A stretch of DNA of 15,722 nt, taken from the NCBI GenBank assembly GCA_038998365.1, contig JAVZHJ010000013.1, positions 1-15,722 on the forward strand. Direction: 5' to 3'. Of this stretch, positions 7,009 through 14,190 are shown in pieces. The DNA comes from JAVZGQ01 sp038998365. GTDB lineage: Archaea > Aenigmatarchaeota > Aenigmatarchaeia > CG10238-14 > SCSR01. Each line of letters begins with the position of its first letter. The first letter of the stretch is position 1. The translations under genes were made by a program, and so were the position numbers. The notes below the pieces were generated by a model, which was not told the DNA's origin, ran no database searches, and worked only from the letters and a program-made list of their open reading frames with translations.

Positions 7009-8538
7009 TCATGTCAACCAATCTTTTAAAGTTTTCTTCTTTTTACTTTTCTTTCTCATGTCATATAAAATTCCTTTCATTTTTTTCTCTTTCTGTAGAG
7101 CAGCCCAGTAATATGATTCGTCTCTCGTGCCCTTTGTTAAAATAAAAATAACTTTTCCAGCGGTTTGTCTCCCAACTCTACCTCTCCTTTGAATGCTTCT
7201 AATCTCACTTGGCACTGCTTCATAAAAAACAGCATAGTCTGTGGCAACTATATCTAAACCTTCTTCACCAATGCTTGTTGTAATTAAAACATTAAACTCA
7301 CCATCCCTAAATCTCTTCAAAACTTCAATTTGTTCTTGTTGACTCATGCCCCTTCCTTCCTTTGTAGCTTGCCCTATTAGTATCTCGGACTTTATTCCAT
7401 CTTTATTTAGAATCTCATTTATTTTTTCTACGGTTGCCCTGTAATTTGCAAAAACTATTATCTTTGCTTTCGAATTTTCTTTCAATAAATCTTTAATCAA
7501 ATACTTAAGTTTGGTAAGCTTTGGATGCTCAGCCCCACTTTTTATCACATTTTCCACGAGTCTTAAAATCTCTTTCATTCTAGGATCTTTTGAAATCTTT
7601 CTATCAATTCTTTTTTTGCTTTCCCCCAGCTTTTCTAAATAATCAGCTAAAGAAGAAATCTCTTGGGTTTCAAGAAGCTCTATAGCATGCTCAATTTTTA
7701 TTGCTTCGGCCAGTTTCATCATAGCCCAAATTAAAGTGTAGTTTTTCGAGCCTTGCATGTATTTTGCTCCTAAACTATTTTGTAAAGACAGTAAAAGTCT
7801 TCTTGGCGGCTTGCTTGTATTAAGGAAACCATGATCTTTGAGCCAAGTTATAGGCTCTTTCAACATTTGTTCAAGCAATCCTTTAATCATTTTCATCTCT
7901 TCTGGCAATTCAACATAAACCCAATCTTTAGCTATAGGCTTCACATAAGGTTTAACATCTTCATCGCTTTCCGTCCTTATCTCTACAGCTTCTACGAAAA
8001 GATTTTTCTTTATTTCTTCAATTCTATCGAAACTTCCACCAGGAGAGGCGGTCAGGCCTAAAATCAAGGGATACTTTGCTTGTTCTTTGTACTTTTTAGC
8101 AACGAAAGTGTAAGAATATTCCTTTACGCAACGATGACTTTCATCAAATACTGCTAGAGAAAAGTCATTTAGGTTTATTCTCCCAGCTTCCAAGTCATTC
8201 TGGATTGTTTGCGGTGTCGCAATTATAACTTTGCTTTTTTGATAAATTTCACTTCTTTTTTCAGGTTTTATTTTTCCCGTGACTAAAGCAATTTCTTCTT
8301 CTTTTAAATCAGTAAACTTTTCAAAAGTTTTCTTGTGTTGAGCGTTTAATGGTCTAGTGGGAGCCATCACCAATATCTTACTATTAGTAAAATCGTTCAT
8401 CCTCTTTATAGCAACAAGCAAAGCTATAAGAGTCTTACCCATTCCTGTTGGCAGAACAACAAGCGTGTTTTTCTTACATGCAGTTTCTGCTATGTTTTTT
8501 TGATATTCCCTTGGTTCAATTTCTTTTAAACTAACCAT
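7009..8538 (-). CDS. hef: Hef-type SF2 DNA helicase, stand-alone
   Basis: This ATP-dependent DNA helicase/translocase matches the helicase half of Hef (FANCM/MPH1 relatives). From the ATG at 8538 it has 509 residues. Motif I is LPTGMGKT (29-36), motif II DESH (132-135), motif III TASP (163-166) and motif VI QRRGRVGRQ (450-458). An insert of roughly 150 residues between the two RecA domains fits the Hef thumb-like domain. The protein ends KKTLKDWLT, resembling an archaeal PCNA-binding (PIP) box. TTG at 8550 could add four residues, but ATG with GGAG 8 nt upstream is preferred. It starts one base after the YjbQ-family stop. The nuclease partner is the next gene, so the pair replaces one fused Hef. 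Confidence 0.92.
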   Translation of the reverse strand: MVSLKEIEPREYQKNIAETACKKNTLVVLPTGMGKTLIALLVAIKRMNDFTNSKILVMAPTRPLNAQHKKTFEKFTDLKEEEIALVTGKIKPEKRSEIYQKSKVIIATPQTIQNDLEAGRINLNDFSLAVFDESHRCVKEYSYTFVAKKYKEQAKYPLILGLTASPGGSFDRIEEIKKNLFVEAVEIRTESDEDVKPYVKPIAKDWVYVELPEEMKMIKGLLEQMLKEPITWLKDHGFLNTSKPPRRLLLSLQNSLGAKYMQGSKNYTLIWAMMKLAEAIKIEHAIELLETQEISSLADYLEKLGESKKRIDRKISKDPRMKEILRLVENVIKSGAEHPKLTKLKYLIKDLLKENSKAKIIVFANYRATVEKINEILNKDGIKSEILIGQATKEGRGMSQQEQIEVLKRFRDGEFNVLITTSIGEEGLDIVATDYAVFYEAVPSEIRSIQRRGRVGRQTAGKVIFILTKGTRDESYYWAALQKEKKMKGILYDMRKKSKKKKTLKDWLT

Positions 8539-8539
8539 A

Positions 8540-8953
8540 TTATTCTCCAATCACAGTCACAGAAATTTCTCTTTCTCTTGCTTCAAAAAGTTCAACAAAA
8601 AAAATGTTCTGCCAAGTTCCAAGCGAAAGTTTACCATCCTTCAAAGGAATTGTCAAGAAAGTTTTGAGTAAGTTTGATTTTATGTGAGCCGTAGCATTCA
8701 AATTTCCTTCATAATCATGAAAATATTTTTCTTTTAAAGGTAAAACCTTCTCAAAAAACTTTATCAAATCTCTATGTATGCCCTCATCATATTCTTGTAT
8801 GATTAAGGCAGCAGTATTGTGCAAAGCATTGACAAAAACCATACCGTTTTTTATCTTAGATTCTTTCACTATTTTTTCAACTTCGTCTGTTATCTTGACG
8901 AACTCGTTGGCACCTTTAGTTCTTATCTTTATATCTTTCTGGAAAATTTTCAT
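8540..8953 (-). CDS. YjbQ/UPF0047 family protein
   Basis: The 137-residue protein matches the YjbQ (UPF0047) family over its whole length. Visible family landmarks are NALHNTAALIIQE with its conserved histidine, then EGNLNATAHIKSNLL with a second histidine, and the C-terminal LGTWQNIFFVELFEARERE. Some bacterial and archaeal members show weak thiamine phosphate synthase activity, but the physiological function is not settled. It is the first gene of the minus-strand run and is divergent from dph6. The start ATG lies close to TATA-like sequence, so the mRNA is probably leaderless. Only one base separates its stop from the helicase ATG. Confidence 0.92.
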   Translation of the reverse strand: MKIFQKDIKIRTKGANEFVKITDEVEKIVKESKIKNGMVFVNALHNTAALIIQEYDEGIHRDLIKFFEKVLPLKEKYFHDYEGNLNATAHIKSNLLKTFLTIPLKDGKLSLGTWQNIFFVELFEAREREISVTVIGE

Positions 8954-8992
8954 AGTTAAATTTAATTACCTTATAAATATTAAGCAGTTACC
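8954..8992. promoter_or_regulatory. Divergent promoter region of the YjbQ-family gene and dph6
   Basis: The 39-nt gap between two divergent ATGs is almost entirely A/T and has TATA-like sequence on both strands (CTTATAAATATT at 8970-8981, TTTAAT at 8961-8966). No ribosome-binding site precedes dph6, so leaderless transcripts in both directions are likely and the promoters must overlap. The exact boxes cannot be assigned. Confidence 0.5.
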
Positions 8993-9679
8993 ATGCGAGT
9001 TGCCGTATTGTTTAGTGGTGGAAAAGACTCAACTTATGCCACCTACATTGCTAAAAAACAAGGAAATGAAATCAAATATTTGGTCACAATAATTCCGGAA
9101 AGAGAAGATTCTTGGATGTTTCATTTTCCTTGTATAGCTTTAACAAAATTACAAGCTAAGGCCATTGGTGTTAAACAAATAATGCGAAGGACAAAAGGTG
9201 AAAAAGAGAAGGAGCTAGAAGATTTAAAAAGGGTTTTAGAAAAAATAAAAGGCGAGATAGATGCTGTGGTTTCTGGGGCAGTTGCTAGCAATTATCAAAA
9301 ATCAAGGATTGATAAAGTCTGCAAAGATTTGAAGCTTAAGCATTTGGCCCCGCTTTGGCAGAAAAATCAAGAAGAAGTTTTGAAAGAAGAAGTGAAAGCT
9401 GGTTTTGAAATCATGATAACTGGAGTTTTTGCTGAAGGTTTTGATGAGAGCTGGCTTGGAAGGATGATTGATGAAGAAGCTGTGAAAGAGATTTTGGAGC
9501 TAAAAGAAAAATTTGGGATTTCTCCTTCGGGTGAAGGGGGTTGTTATGAGACACTAATTTTAGATTGTCCTATTTTCAAAAAAAGACTACAAATCATTAG
9601 AAGCAGAAAAATTTGGGAAGGCATGAGTGGTTATTTACAAATTGATAAGGCAAAGTTAGTCTCTAAGGATATCGCATGA
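8993..9679 (+). CDS. dph6: Diphthine-ammonia ligase (Dph6) with a replaced 3' end
   Basis: The 228-residue ATP pyrophosphatase-family enzyme carries out the last step of diphthamide synthesis on elongation factor 2. The PP-loop SGGKDS is at residues 8-13. The middle matches the family (AVVSGAVASNYQKSRID, LAPLWQ, MITGVFAEGFDESWLG), and the conserved GEGG-x-YET motif is at 180-187. The gene is full length, but residues 185-228 (from nt 9545) have a second, about 50% identical counterpart at 11821-11955. The codons from 185 on lack the AGCT tetramer that occurs repeatedly in the first 550 bases. The last 17 nt overlap, tail to tail, the LAGLIDADG gene on the other strand. I infer a hybrid gene whose tail came with the inserted element. 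It is probably still functional. Confidence 0.93.
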   Translation: MRVAVLFSGGKDSTYATYIAKKQGNEIKYLVTIIPEREDSWMFHFPCIALTKLQAKAIGVKQIMRRTKGEKEKELEDLKRVLEKIKGEIDAVVSGAVASNYQKSRIDKVCKDLKLKHLAPLWQKNQEEVLKEEVKAGFEIMITGVFAEGFDESWLGRMIDEEAVKEILELKEKFGISPSGEGGCYETLILDCPIFKKRLQIIRSRKIWEGMSGYLQIDKAKLVSKDIA

Positions 9680-11495
9680 TTTTATAAATTCCATAATCAA
9701 TCCTTTCTATCAAATTCTTTTTGATATATCGCCACAAAAAAGTTTGAGAGTTTTTATATCCATATTTTTTCATTTCTTTTATGAAATCACTTCTTTTGAA
9801 GATTCCATTCTTTTGAATTTTCTTGATTATATCAAATGCAAAGAATTTTCTCTTCCTCATACTAACTTTAAGCATTTTTTTAGCTATTTCCCTTTTTCTA
9901 CTTGCCATAAATCCGATTTCATTTAGAAATCGCTCCAATGAATCAGCATAGATAAATAACGACCACTTTGCGGTTATTTTCCCCATCCTAGGAATTTTAT
10001 TTATTTGAATACATTCGGGTCCGATAGTGCTATTTATATCAAAATAGTGTTTTAAAAGAAGATGCTCACCCACGAGAGTTGGTGGAGGTTTATTATAAAT
10101 TAAATCAGCTAAATATTGATACTCTTTTTTAAATTTTCCAAAAGGAATTCTTTTTCCAATAGAATATTTAACTTTTCCTAACAATATATCAGATACATCA
10201 ACACTTCTCCTCATACTAATATATCTTTTACTACCTGTTAATATCGGGCTTCCTTCGGCTTCAAAAGCAAATTTTAGATAAATTCGTGCAAATTCTTTGT
10301 TTTTTAATATTACTTTGGGTATATGTTTTGGAATTGGTACTAAATATTTAATAACATTACTGATGCGAGTTCTTAATACATTTTTGTTAACGCTTTGAGT
10401 AAATGGTATTTTATTGTTAAACAATTTTTTAAGGGAGGATATAAGAAAAGAATGAAATTCATTTTCGGGAACATGTAGAGAAAATTCTGATTTGGAGCAA
10501 CCCTCTGAAACCATTATTGCATAAATAATTACATATTCCTTATTATTTAGGTTTATAGGAAATGTGAGGTCTATTTTATACTTTTTTCTTCTCCAATTGT
10601 ATATACCACTAATATATTTCTCTATAGAGGAATTTTTACCGAATTTTGATACAAGTGTTCCAATAGTTATACCCTTTCTATGTAATTTTAGATTGGGGGG
10701 AATTCGATAAAGTGTAACACATATCGATGGTGGTAAATCCCAATAATGAATCTTTGTTTTATTTGGGGCTGATGCAACATATTCTTCAAAAGTTGGTATT
10801 TTGTTATTTGCATTTTCTCGACTCATATTTTCATTATGAATTGAAAGAATGTTGAGTATCCATTTCTTATCAGGGCTAATTAAATAGAAGGTAGATAAGA
10901 AATTATTAATTACTTTTGAATAAATTACTCTATTTCCCCTTGTTGAAATTAAACAAGTTTTTACTCCAAAGAATTTTTCTATTTTTGATATAACGTCGTG
11001 AGGAGTTCTTCTGTCAATAAGAATATTATAATTTCCTGTTGGTGTTAAGAAGTATGAGATAAATGAATCAACATCTTCAGGTCGATAAGGAAGATATATT
11101 AATTTTTTTGATGCTTCGCAGCTATATTTAACACCACTCTTCCTCAGAAGGGCATATATACCATCTTTATCCATACCACTGAGTTTTTCTGAAATACTTA
11201 TAAAGTCTTTGAGAGGTACTCCATACTCATTTTTCTCCCAACTACAGATAGTGGTTTGAGAGACTTCTAATATCTCGGCTAATTCTTTTTGAGTAATTTT
11301 GGCCTTTTGTCTAAGTTCCTTAAGAATATCTCCTATTTTATGAATCCTCAATCCCAAAATTTTTTCCAAATCGAAGAATCCATTTTTTGTAAGTAATTTC
11401 ACCTTCGGTGTTAAGTGTGGTTTAGAATTTTCTATTATTTTCAAATTATTCTCTATCTTCTTCTTTATTTTCTCATAGTTAATTTTTTGAATCAT
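9663..11495 (-). CDS. Free-standing LAGLIDADG homing endonuclease with N-terminal XRE-type HTH
   Basis: The 610-residue protein has an XRE-like HTH at about 57-105 (ITQKELAEILEVSQTTICSW), a long middle region of unknown fold, and two LAGLIDADG-type helices: IYAIMVSEG (324-332, acidic E331) and LKFAFEAEG (407-415, acidic E414). After the second comes SLERFLNEIGFMASRKREIA (519-538), the usual end of these nuclease domains. The last 60 residues look like an extra winged-helix DNA-binding domain. Two motifs in one chain predict a monomeric enzyme cutting a long asymmetric site. A TATA-like CTATATATAT is about 29 nt upstream of the ATG. Its stop lies inside the 3' end of dph6. Composition differs from the surroundings. 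A purely regulatory role is possible if the acidic residues are inactive. Confidence 0.82.
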   Translation of the reverse strand: MIQKINYEKIKKKIENNLKIIENSKPHLTPKVKLLTKNGFFDLEKILGLRIHKIGDILKELRQKAKITQKELAEILEVSQTTICSWEKNEYGVPLKDFISISEKLSGMDKDGIYALLRKSGVKYSCEASKKLIYLPYRPEDVDSFISYFLTPTGNYNILIDRRTPHDVISKIEKFFGVKTCLISTRGNRVIYSKVINNFLSTFYLISPDKKWILNILSIHNENMSRENANNKIPTFEEYVASAPNKTKIHYWDLPPSICVTLYRIPPNLKLHRKGITIGTLVSKFGKNSSIEKYISGIYNWRRKKYKIDLTFPINLNNKEYVIIYAIMVSEGCSKSEFSLHVPENEFHSFLISSLKKLFNNKIPFTQSVNKNVLRTRISNVIKYLVPIPKHIPKVILKNKEFARIYLKFAFEAEGSPILTGSKRYISMRRSVDVSDILLGKVKYSIGKRIPFGKFKKEYQYLADLIYNKPPPTLVGEHLLLKHYFDINSTIGPECIQINKIPRMGKITAKWSLFIYADSLERFLNEIGFMASRKREIAKKMLKVSMRKRKFFAFDIIKKIQKNGIFKRSDFIKEMKKYGYKNSQTFLWRYIKKNLIERIDYGIYKIMRYP

Positions 11496-11583
11496 AGTTA
11501 GTACATATATGCGAACTAATATATATAGATTTATTACTCACTTGGTGATAATCTTTAATGTTTATTGTGATGATTTTTATCAT
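11496..11583. promoter_or_regulatory. Divergent promoter with two palindromes
   Basis: The gap between the endonuclease gene and the small HTH gene holds an imperfect 22-nt palindrome (11498-11519, arms TTAGT and ACTAA, 16 of 22 positions symmetric) beginning 3 nt upstream of the endonuclease ATG. It also holds a perfect ATGAT-tttt-ATCAT palindrome (11570-11583) directly against the small HTH gene's ATG. TATA-like TATATATAG is at 11522-11530. Both flanking genes encode HTH proteins, so operator function is plausible but unproven. Confidence 0.45.
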
Positions 11584-11796
11584 ATGAAAAAATCAACTAA
11601 TGAAGAAGTTATTAAGAAAATTTATTGTACAATTAAAAAACTTAAAGAAGGGTCAATAAATACAATAGCAAATAAATCTGGAGTAAGTTGGCATGCAGCT
11701 AATAAAGCGCTTAAAATAATGGAAATTTTGGGAATAGTCAAAGAAGATAAAGAAAAAACACATGCCCAGCAAAAATATTACAGATTAATTAGATGA
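11584..11796 (+). CDS. Small winged-helix DNA-binding protein
   Basis: From ATG at 11584 the product has 70 residues; a start at 11509 would add 25 residues but run through the divergent promoter. A winged-helix pattern is visible: a first helix (STNEEVIKKIYCTIKKL), INTIANKSGVSWHAANKALKIM as the HTH with recognition helix, then LGIVKEDKEK and a wing ending QQKYYRLIR. It is probably a regulator of the inserted segment, perhaps restraining the divergent endonuclease gene. That role is inference from position and the palindrome touching its ATG. The ending resembles that of the regulator at 44-442 (KYY-L), a common winged-helix feature rather than proof of kinship. AGCT is rare here, as in the rest of the insert. 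Confidence 0.65.
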   Translation: MKKSTNEEVIKKIYCTIKKLKEGSINTIANKSGVSWHAANKALKIMEILGIVKEDKEKTHAQQKYYRLIR

Positions 11797-11820
11797 AAGA
11801 TTATGATACATAGCATACGA

Positions 11821-11955
11821 TACGAAACTTTTGTTTTAAATTGCCCTTTGTTCAAGAAGAGAATCGAGATCTTGAGCTTCAAGAAAATTTGGGACGAAAA
11901 GCTTAAGAGTGGCTATATTGTGGTGAGGAAAGCTGAGCTGAGGGAAAAATTTTAA
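11821..11955 (+). pseudogene. Stranded original 3' end of dph6
   Basis: The plus-strand frame encodes 44 residues beginning YETFVLNCPLFKKR, containing KKIW and SGY, and ending in TAA. This matches residues 185-228 of Dph6 at the same positions with about 21 of 43 identities. It has no PP-loop and no GEGG motif, so it cannot be an enzyme alone. An ATG at 11803 is in frame and could give a 50-residue peptide, but no promoter or ribosome site supports it. It contains AAGCTT and further AGCT, as in the native genes and unlike the intact gene's own tail. I read it as the ancestral end of dph6, displaced by the insertion. Partial duplication of a divergent paralogue is the alternative. Confidence 0.8.
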
Positions 11956-11956
11956 C

Positions 11957-11966
11957 TTTTTATTCT
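11957..11966 (+). promoter_or_regulatory. TATA-like box of the RNase J-like gene
   Basis: CTTTTTATTC lies about 27 nt before the ATG at 11988, directly after the stop of the stranded dph6 tail. The position fits a leaderless transcript, and no ribosome-binding site is visible. Confidence 0.4.
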
Positions 11967-11987
11967 CCCTTCCCTTACTTCTATTTG

Positions 11988-13403
11988 ATGAGCAAGCTCA
12001 TTTTTTATGGTGGAGTTAATGAAATAGGTGGAAATAAAATTCTTGTCGAAGACAAAGATACAAAAATATTCCTCGATTTTGGTATGAGCTTTGCCCAATC
12101 TTCTAAATATTTTTCTGAATTTTTGCAGCCAAGAGTTTGTTCTGGTTTGGGCGACTTGATAGAGCTTGGAATAATCCCAAACTTGAGAGGAATTTACAGG
12201 AATGATTTACTTGCTCATGAAGGCAAACCATTGACAGAAAAACCAGAAATAGATGCAGTTTTTCTTTCTCATGCTCACGCTGATCATAGCTGGAATATAT
12301 CTTTGCTTCATCCAGAGATTCCAATATTTTGTGGCGAGACAACAAAGCTCATGCTTAAAGCAGCTCAAGAAACTTCCCGTGGCTTATACTATGAAGATTT
12401 TTACGTTTATCGAGAGTGTTTTGTAGACAGGAGGAAAAAACCCGAGAAAGAGAGAAATTTCAAGACTTTTAGGACTGGAGATAGGATAAGGGTTAAAGAT
12501 ATAGAAGTTGAGCCGATTCATGTGGACCATAGTATTCCAGGAGCTTATGGCTTTTTGGTTCACACTTCTTCCGGCACAATAGCTTATTCTGGTGACATAA
12601 GGATGCATGGCCCTAAGAAAGAGATGACAGAAGAATTCATACAAGCTGCTAGAAAAGAAAAGCCAGAAGCTCTAATCTTGGAAGGGACAAACATAGACAA
12701 TCGAATAGGTAGCTTGACCGAGCAAGATGTTTTCAAAGTTGTTGAAAAGTTAGTTTCAAAAACCAAAAATTTGGTGCTTTGCGATTTTCCGATTAGAGAT
12801 GTTGATAGGCTAAGAACTTTCTTTGAAGCTGCAAAGAATAATGGAAGGAATTTTGTTACAAACATGAAGCAAGCTTACTTGATTGAGCTTTTGAATGAAG
12901 AAGACAAGAAGCTTAAGCTTCCAAGCTTGGATGAATTTTATATTTTCCTCCACAAAAGTAGCTGGGGGAACTATGAAAAACAAGATTACTACAAATGGCA
13001 GCAAAAATTTTTAGATTATCCAAATACGATTAAAGCTGAAGATTTAGCCAAAAATCAAGAAAAATTCGTTCTTTATATGGAATTTTTTGACTTAACTGAG
13101 CTTCTGGATATAAAACCAGCAAGAGAAAGCTTGTTCATACACTCTTTAACAGAGCCTTTTAATGAAGAGATGGCTTTGGATTTCAACAGGATGCTGAATT
13201 GGTTAAAAAAGTTTGAAATCCCACTCAAGCATGCTCATGCTTCTGGTCATGCTAATGCTATCCAACTCAAAAAAATTGCAGAAGGAATTTTACCAAAAAA
13301 GATTTTTCCAGTGCACACAGAAAGACCAGAACTTTTTGGCAAGCTTACCAAGAAAGTTAAAATTATCAAACCAGAAATTGGAAAGGAGATTGAAATTAAG
13401 TGA
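11988..13403 (+). CDS. β-CASP metallo-β-lactamase, RNase J-like ribonuclease
   Basis: The 471-residue protein is a metallo-β-lactamase-fold hydrolase. Metal ligands are visible as SHAHADH (H95, H97, D99, H100), H181 in VDHSIPGAYG, D203 in SGDIR, and a C-terminal FPVHTE histidine. The β-CASP region lies between about 215 and 420 and HASGHA precedes the last ligand, the order found in RNase J. An insertion at about 36-80 (FLQPR, GLGDLIELGIIP) marks a subgroup different from the best-studied archaeal RNase J. RNA processing or 5'-3' decay is the likely role; substrates are unknown. ATG at 11988 is preferred to TTG at 11985. The DUF123 gene follows with no gap. Confidence 0.88.
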   Translation: MSKLIFYGGVNEIGGNKILVEDKDTKIFLDFGMSFAQSSKYFSEFLQPRVCSGLGDLIELGIIPNLRGIYRNDLLAHEGKPLTEKPEIDAVFLSHAHADHSWNISLLHPEIPIFCGETTKLMLKAAQETSRGLYYEDFYVYRECFVDRRKKPEKERNFKTFRTGDRIRVKDIEVEPIHVDHSIPGAYGFLVHTSSGTIAYSGDIRMHGPKKEMTEEFIQAARKEKPEALILEGTNIDNRIGSLTEQDVFKVVEKLVSKTKNLVLCDFPIRDVDRLRTFFEAAKNNGRNFVTNMKQAYLIELLNEEDKKLKLPSLDEFYIFLHKSSWGNYEKQDYYKWQQKFLDYPNTIKAEDLAKNQEKFVLYMEFFDLTELLDIKPARESLFIHSLTEPFNEEMALDFNRMLNWLKKFEIPLKHAHASGHANAIQLKKIAEGILPKKIFPVHTERPELFGKLTKKVKIIKPEIGKEIEIK

Positions 13404-13829
13404 ATGGTTTTTAAAATGTCCAAAGGAGTTTACTCTTTATTCATAGAGTTGGGAAAAGATCAAGAAATAAAAATTGGCAAGCTCGGAAAATTCAAATTCC
13501 CAAAAGGTTTTTACATTTACACAGGCTCTGCTTTAAATAACTTGGAAGCAAGGCTTGAAAGACATGTGAAAAAACAAAAGAAAAAATTTTGGCACATTGA
13601 TTACTTGCTTGCAAACAAAAATGCAAAAATCATAAGCGTGCTTAAAATTGATACAAGCTCAAAGCTTGAGTGCAAACTAAATCAAACAATCTTAAAAAAT
13701 TTGAAAGCTTCCTTTTTGGTTAAAAAATTTGGATCTTCTGATTGCAATTGTGAGAGCCATTTGATCTACTTGAAAACAAATCCTTTGAAAAACAAATCTC
13801 TATTATGGAATTCATCAAAAATCTTTTAG
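13404..13829 (+). CDS. DUF123, GIY-YIG nuclease-like protein
   Basis: The 141-residue protein matches the DUF123 branch of the GIY-YIG superfamily. KGVYSLFIEL opens the fold, KGFYIYTGSALNNLEARLERH is the core with its arginine, and FWHIDYLLA is the DUF123 hallmark. SSDCNCESHLIYL follows with the usual Cys/His cluster. The biochemical role of archaeal DUF123 proteins is not established; some are fused to endonuclease III or other DNA repair proteins. The ATG directly follows the RNase J-like stop, and MSK at 13416 is an alternative start. The last 25 nt overlap the next gene in another frame. Confidence 0.88.
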   Translation: MVFKMSKGVYSLFIELGKDQEIKIGKLGKFKFPKGFYIYTGSALNNLEARLERHVKKQKKKFWHIDYLLANKNAKIISVLKIDTSSKLECKLNQTILKNLKASFLVKKFGSSDCNCESHLIYLKTNPLKNKSLLWNSSKIF

Positions 13830-14179
13830 GCTTGGCTTTGATTTTCTTATCTTGGTTCAATCCATTTGCCTTGCCTTTTTCTTTCAGGTTAACTCTTTTT
13901 ATTATAGGTTTTGATTTGACAAGCTGGTTTGCAAAGCTACTCTTGTTTATAATAAACTTCTTCTTTCCTTTGCTTGGCGAGCAGGGCTTGTTTTTGGTTT
14001 GGACTCTTTTATTGCTGGTTGTTGCAGAATTCATTTTTTCCAACTTTAAAATCTTGAAGATCTTGGCAACAATTTCCAAGCCTTTAATAATTTTCTTTTC
14101 CCTCCTTTTTGCTTTGAAAGATTTACAGCTAGCTTTGATAATAGCAGGAATAGATTTAATTTTAAATTTGAAACACTAG
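13805..14179 (+). CDS. Small integral membrane protein of unknown family
   Basis: The 124-residue product is strongly hydrophobic with about four membrane segments (roughly 5-35, 38-56, 60-80 and 84-118), few charges, and no signal cleavage site or recognisable motif. It overlaps the DUF123 gene by 25 nt in another frame. The next in-frame methionine is far inside, so either the overlap is real or a non-ATG start is used. No frameshift is apparent. Its last codons overlap the TATA box of the downstream tRNA gene. I do not recognise the family. The long open hydrophobic frame in line with its neighbours makes it likely real. Confidence 0.55.
   Translation: MEFIKNLLGLALIFLSWFNPFALPFSFRLTLFIIGFDLTSWFAKLLLFIINFFFPLLGEQGLFLVWTLLLLVVAEFIFSNFKILKILATISKPLIIFFSLLFALKDLQLALIIAGIDLILNLKH
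14161..14169 (+). promoter_or_regulatory. TATA box of tRNA-Ser, inside the end of the membrane protein gene
   Basis: TTTAAATTT is centred 26 nt before the first base of the tRNA, the normal archaeal TATA distance. It lies within the final codons of the upstream gene. Confidence 0.5.
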
Positions 14180-14190
14180 CTTTTAATTAG

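Larger units (their letters stand above)
9545..11820. mobile_element. Putative homing cassette inserted in dph6 (alternative dph6 tail, LAGLIDADG gene, small HTH gene)
   Basis: The segment lies between the GEGG motif codons of dph6 and a second copy of the dph6 C-terminal coding sequence. It holds an alternative 3' end for dph6 (9545-9679), a LAGLIDADG endonuclease gene on the minus strand and a small winged-helix gene on the plus strand. AGCT occurs about four times in 2.3 kb, against roughly 14 per kb in the RNase J-like gene beside it. No integrase, terminal inverted repeat or clear target duplication is visible. The left boundary is inferred from homology and composition and could lie somewhat further upstream. 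Confidence 0.6.

Noticed and set aside
9545..11955. Intein or group I/II intron in dph6
   Set aside because: The endonuclease gene is on the opposite strand, the intact dph6 ends in its own stop, and the downstream copy is a divergent duplicate and not the missing part of the gene. No splicing motifs are visible.
11803..11955. Independent 50-residue gene beginning at ATG 11803
   Set aside because: Its sequence is the Dph6 C-terminus without catalytic parts, and no promoter or ribosome-binding site precedes it.
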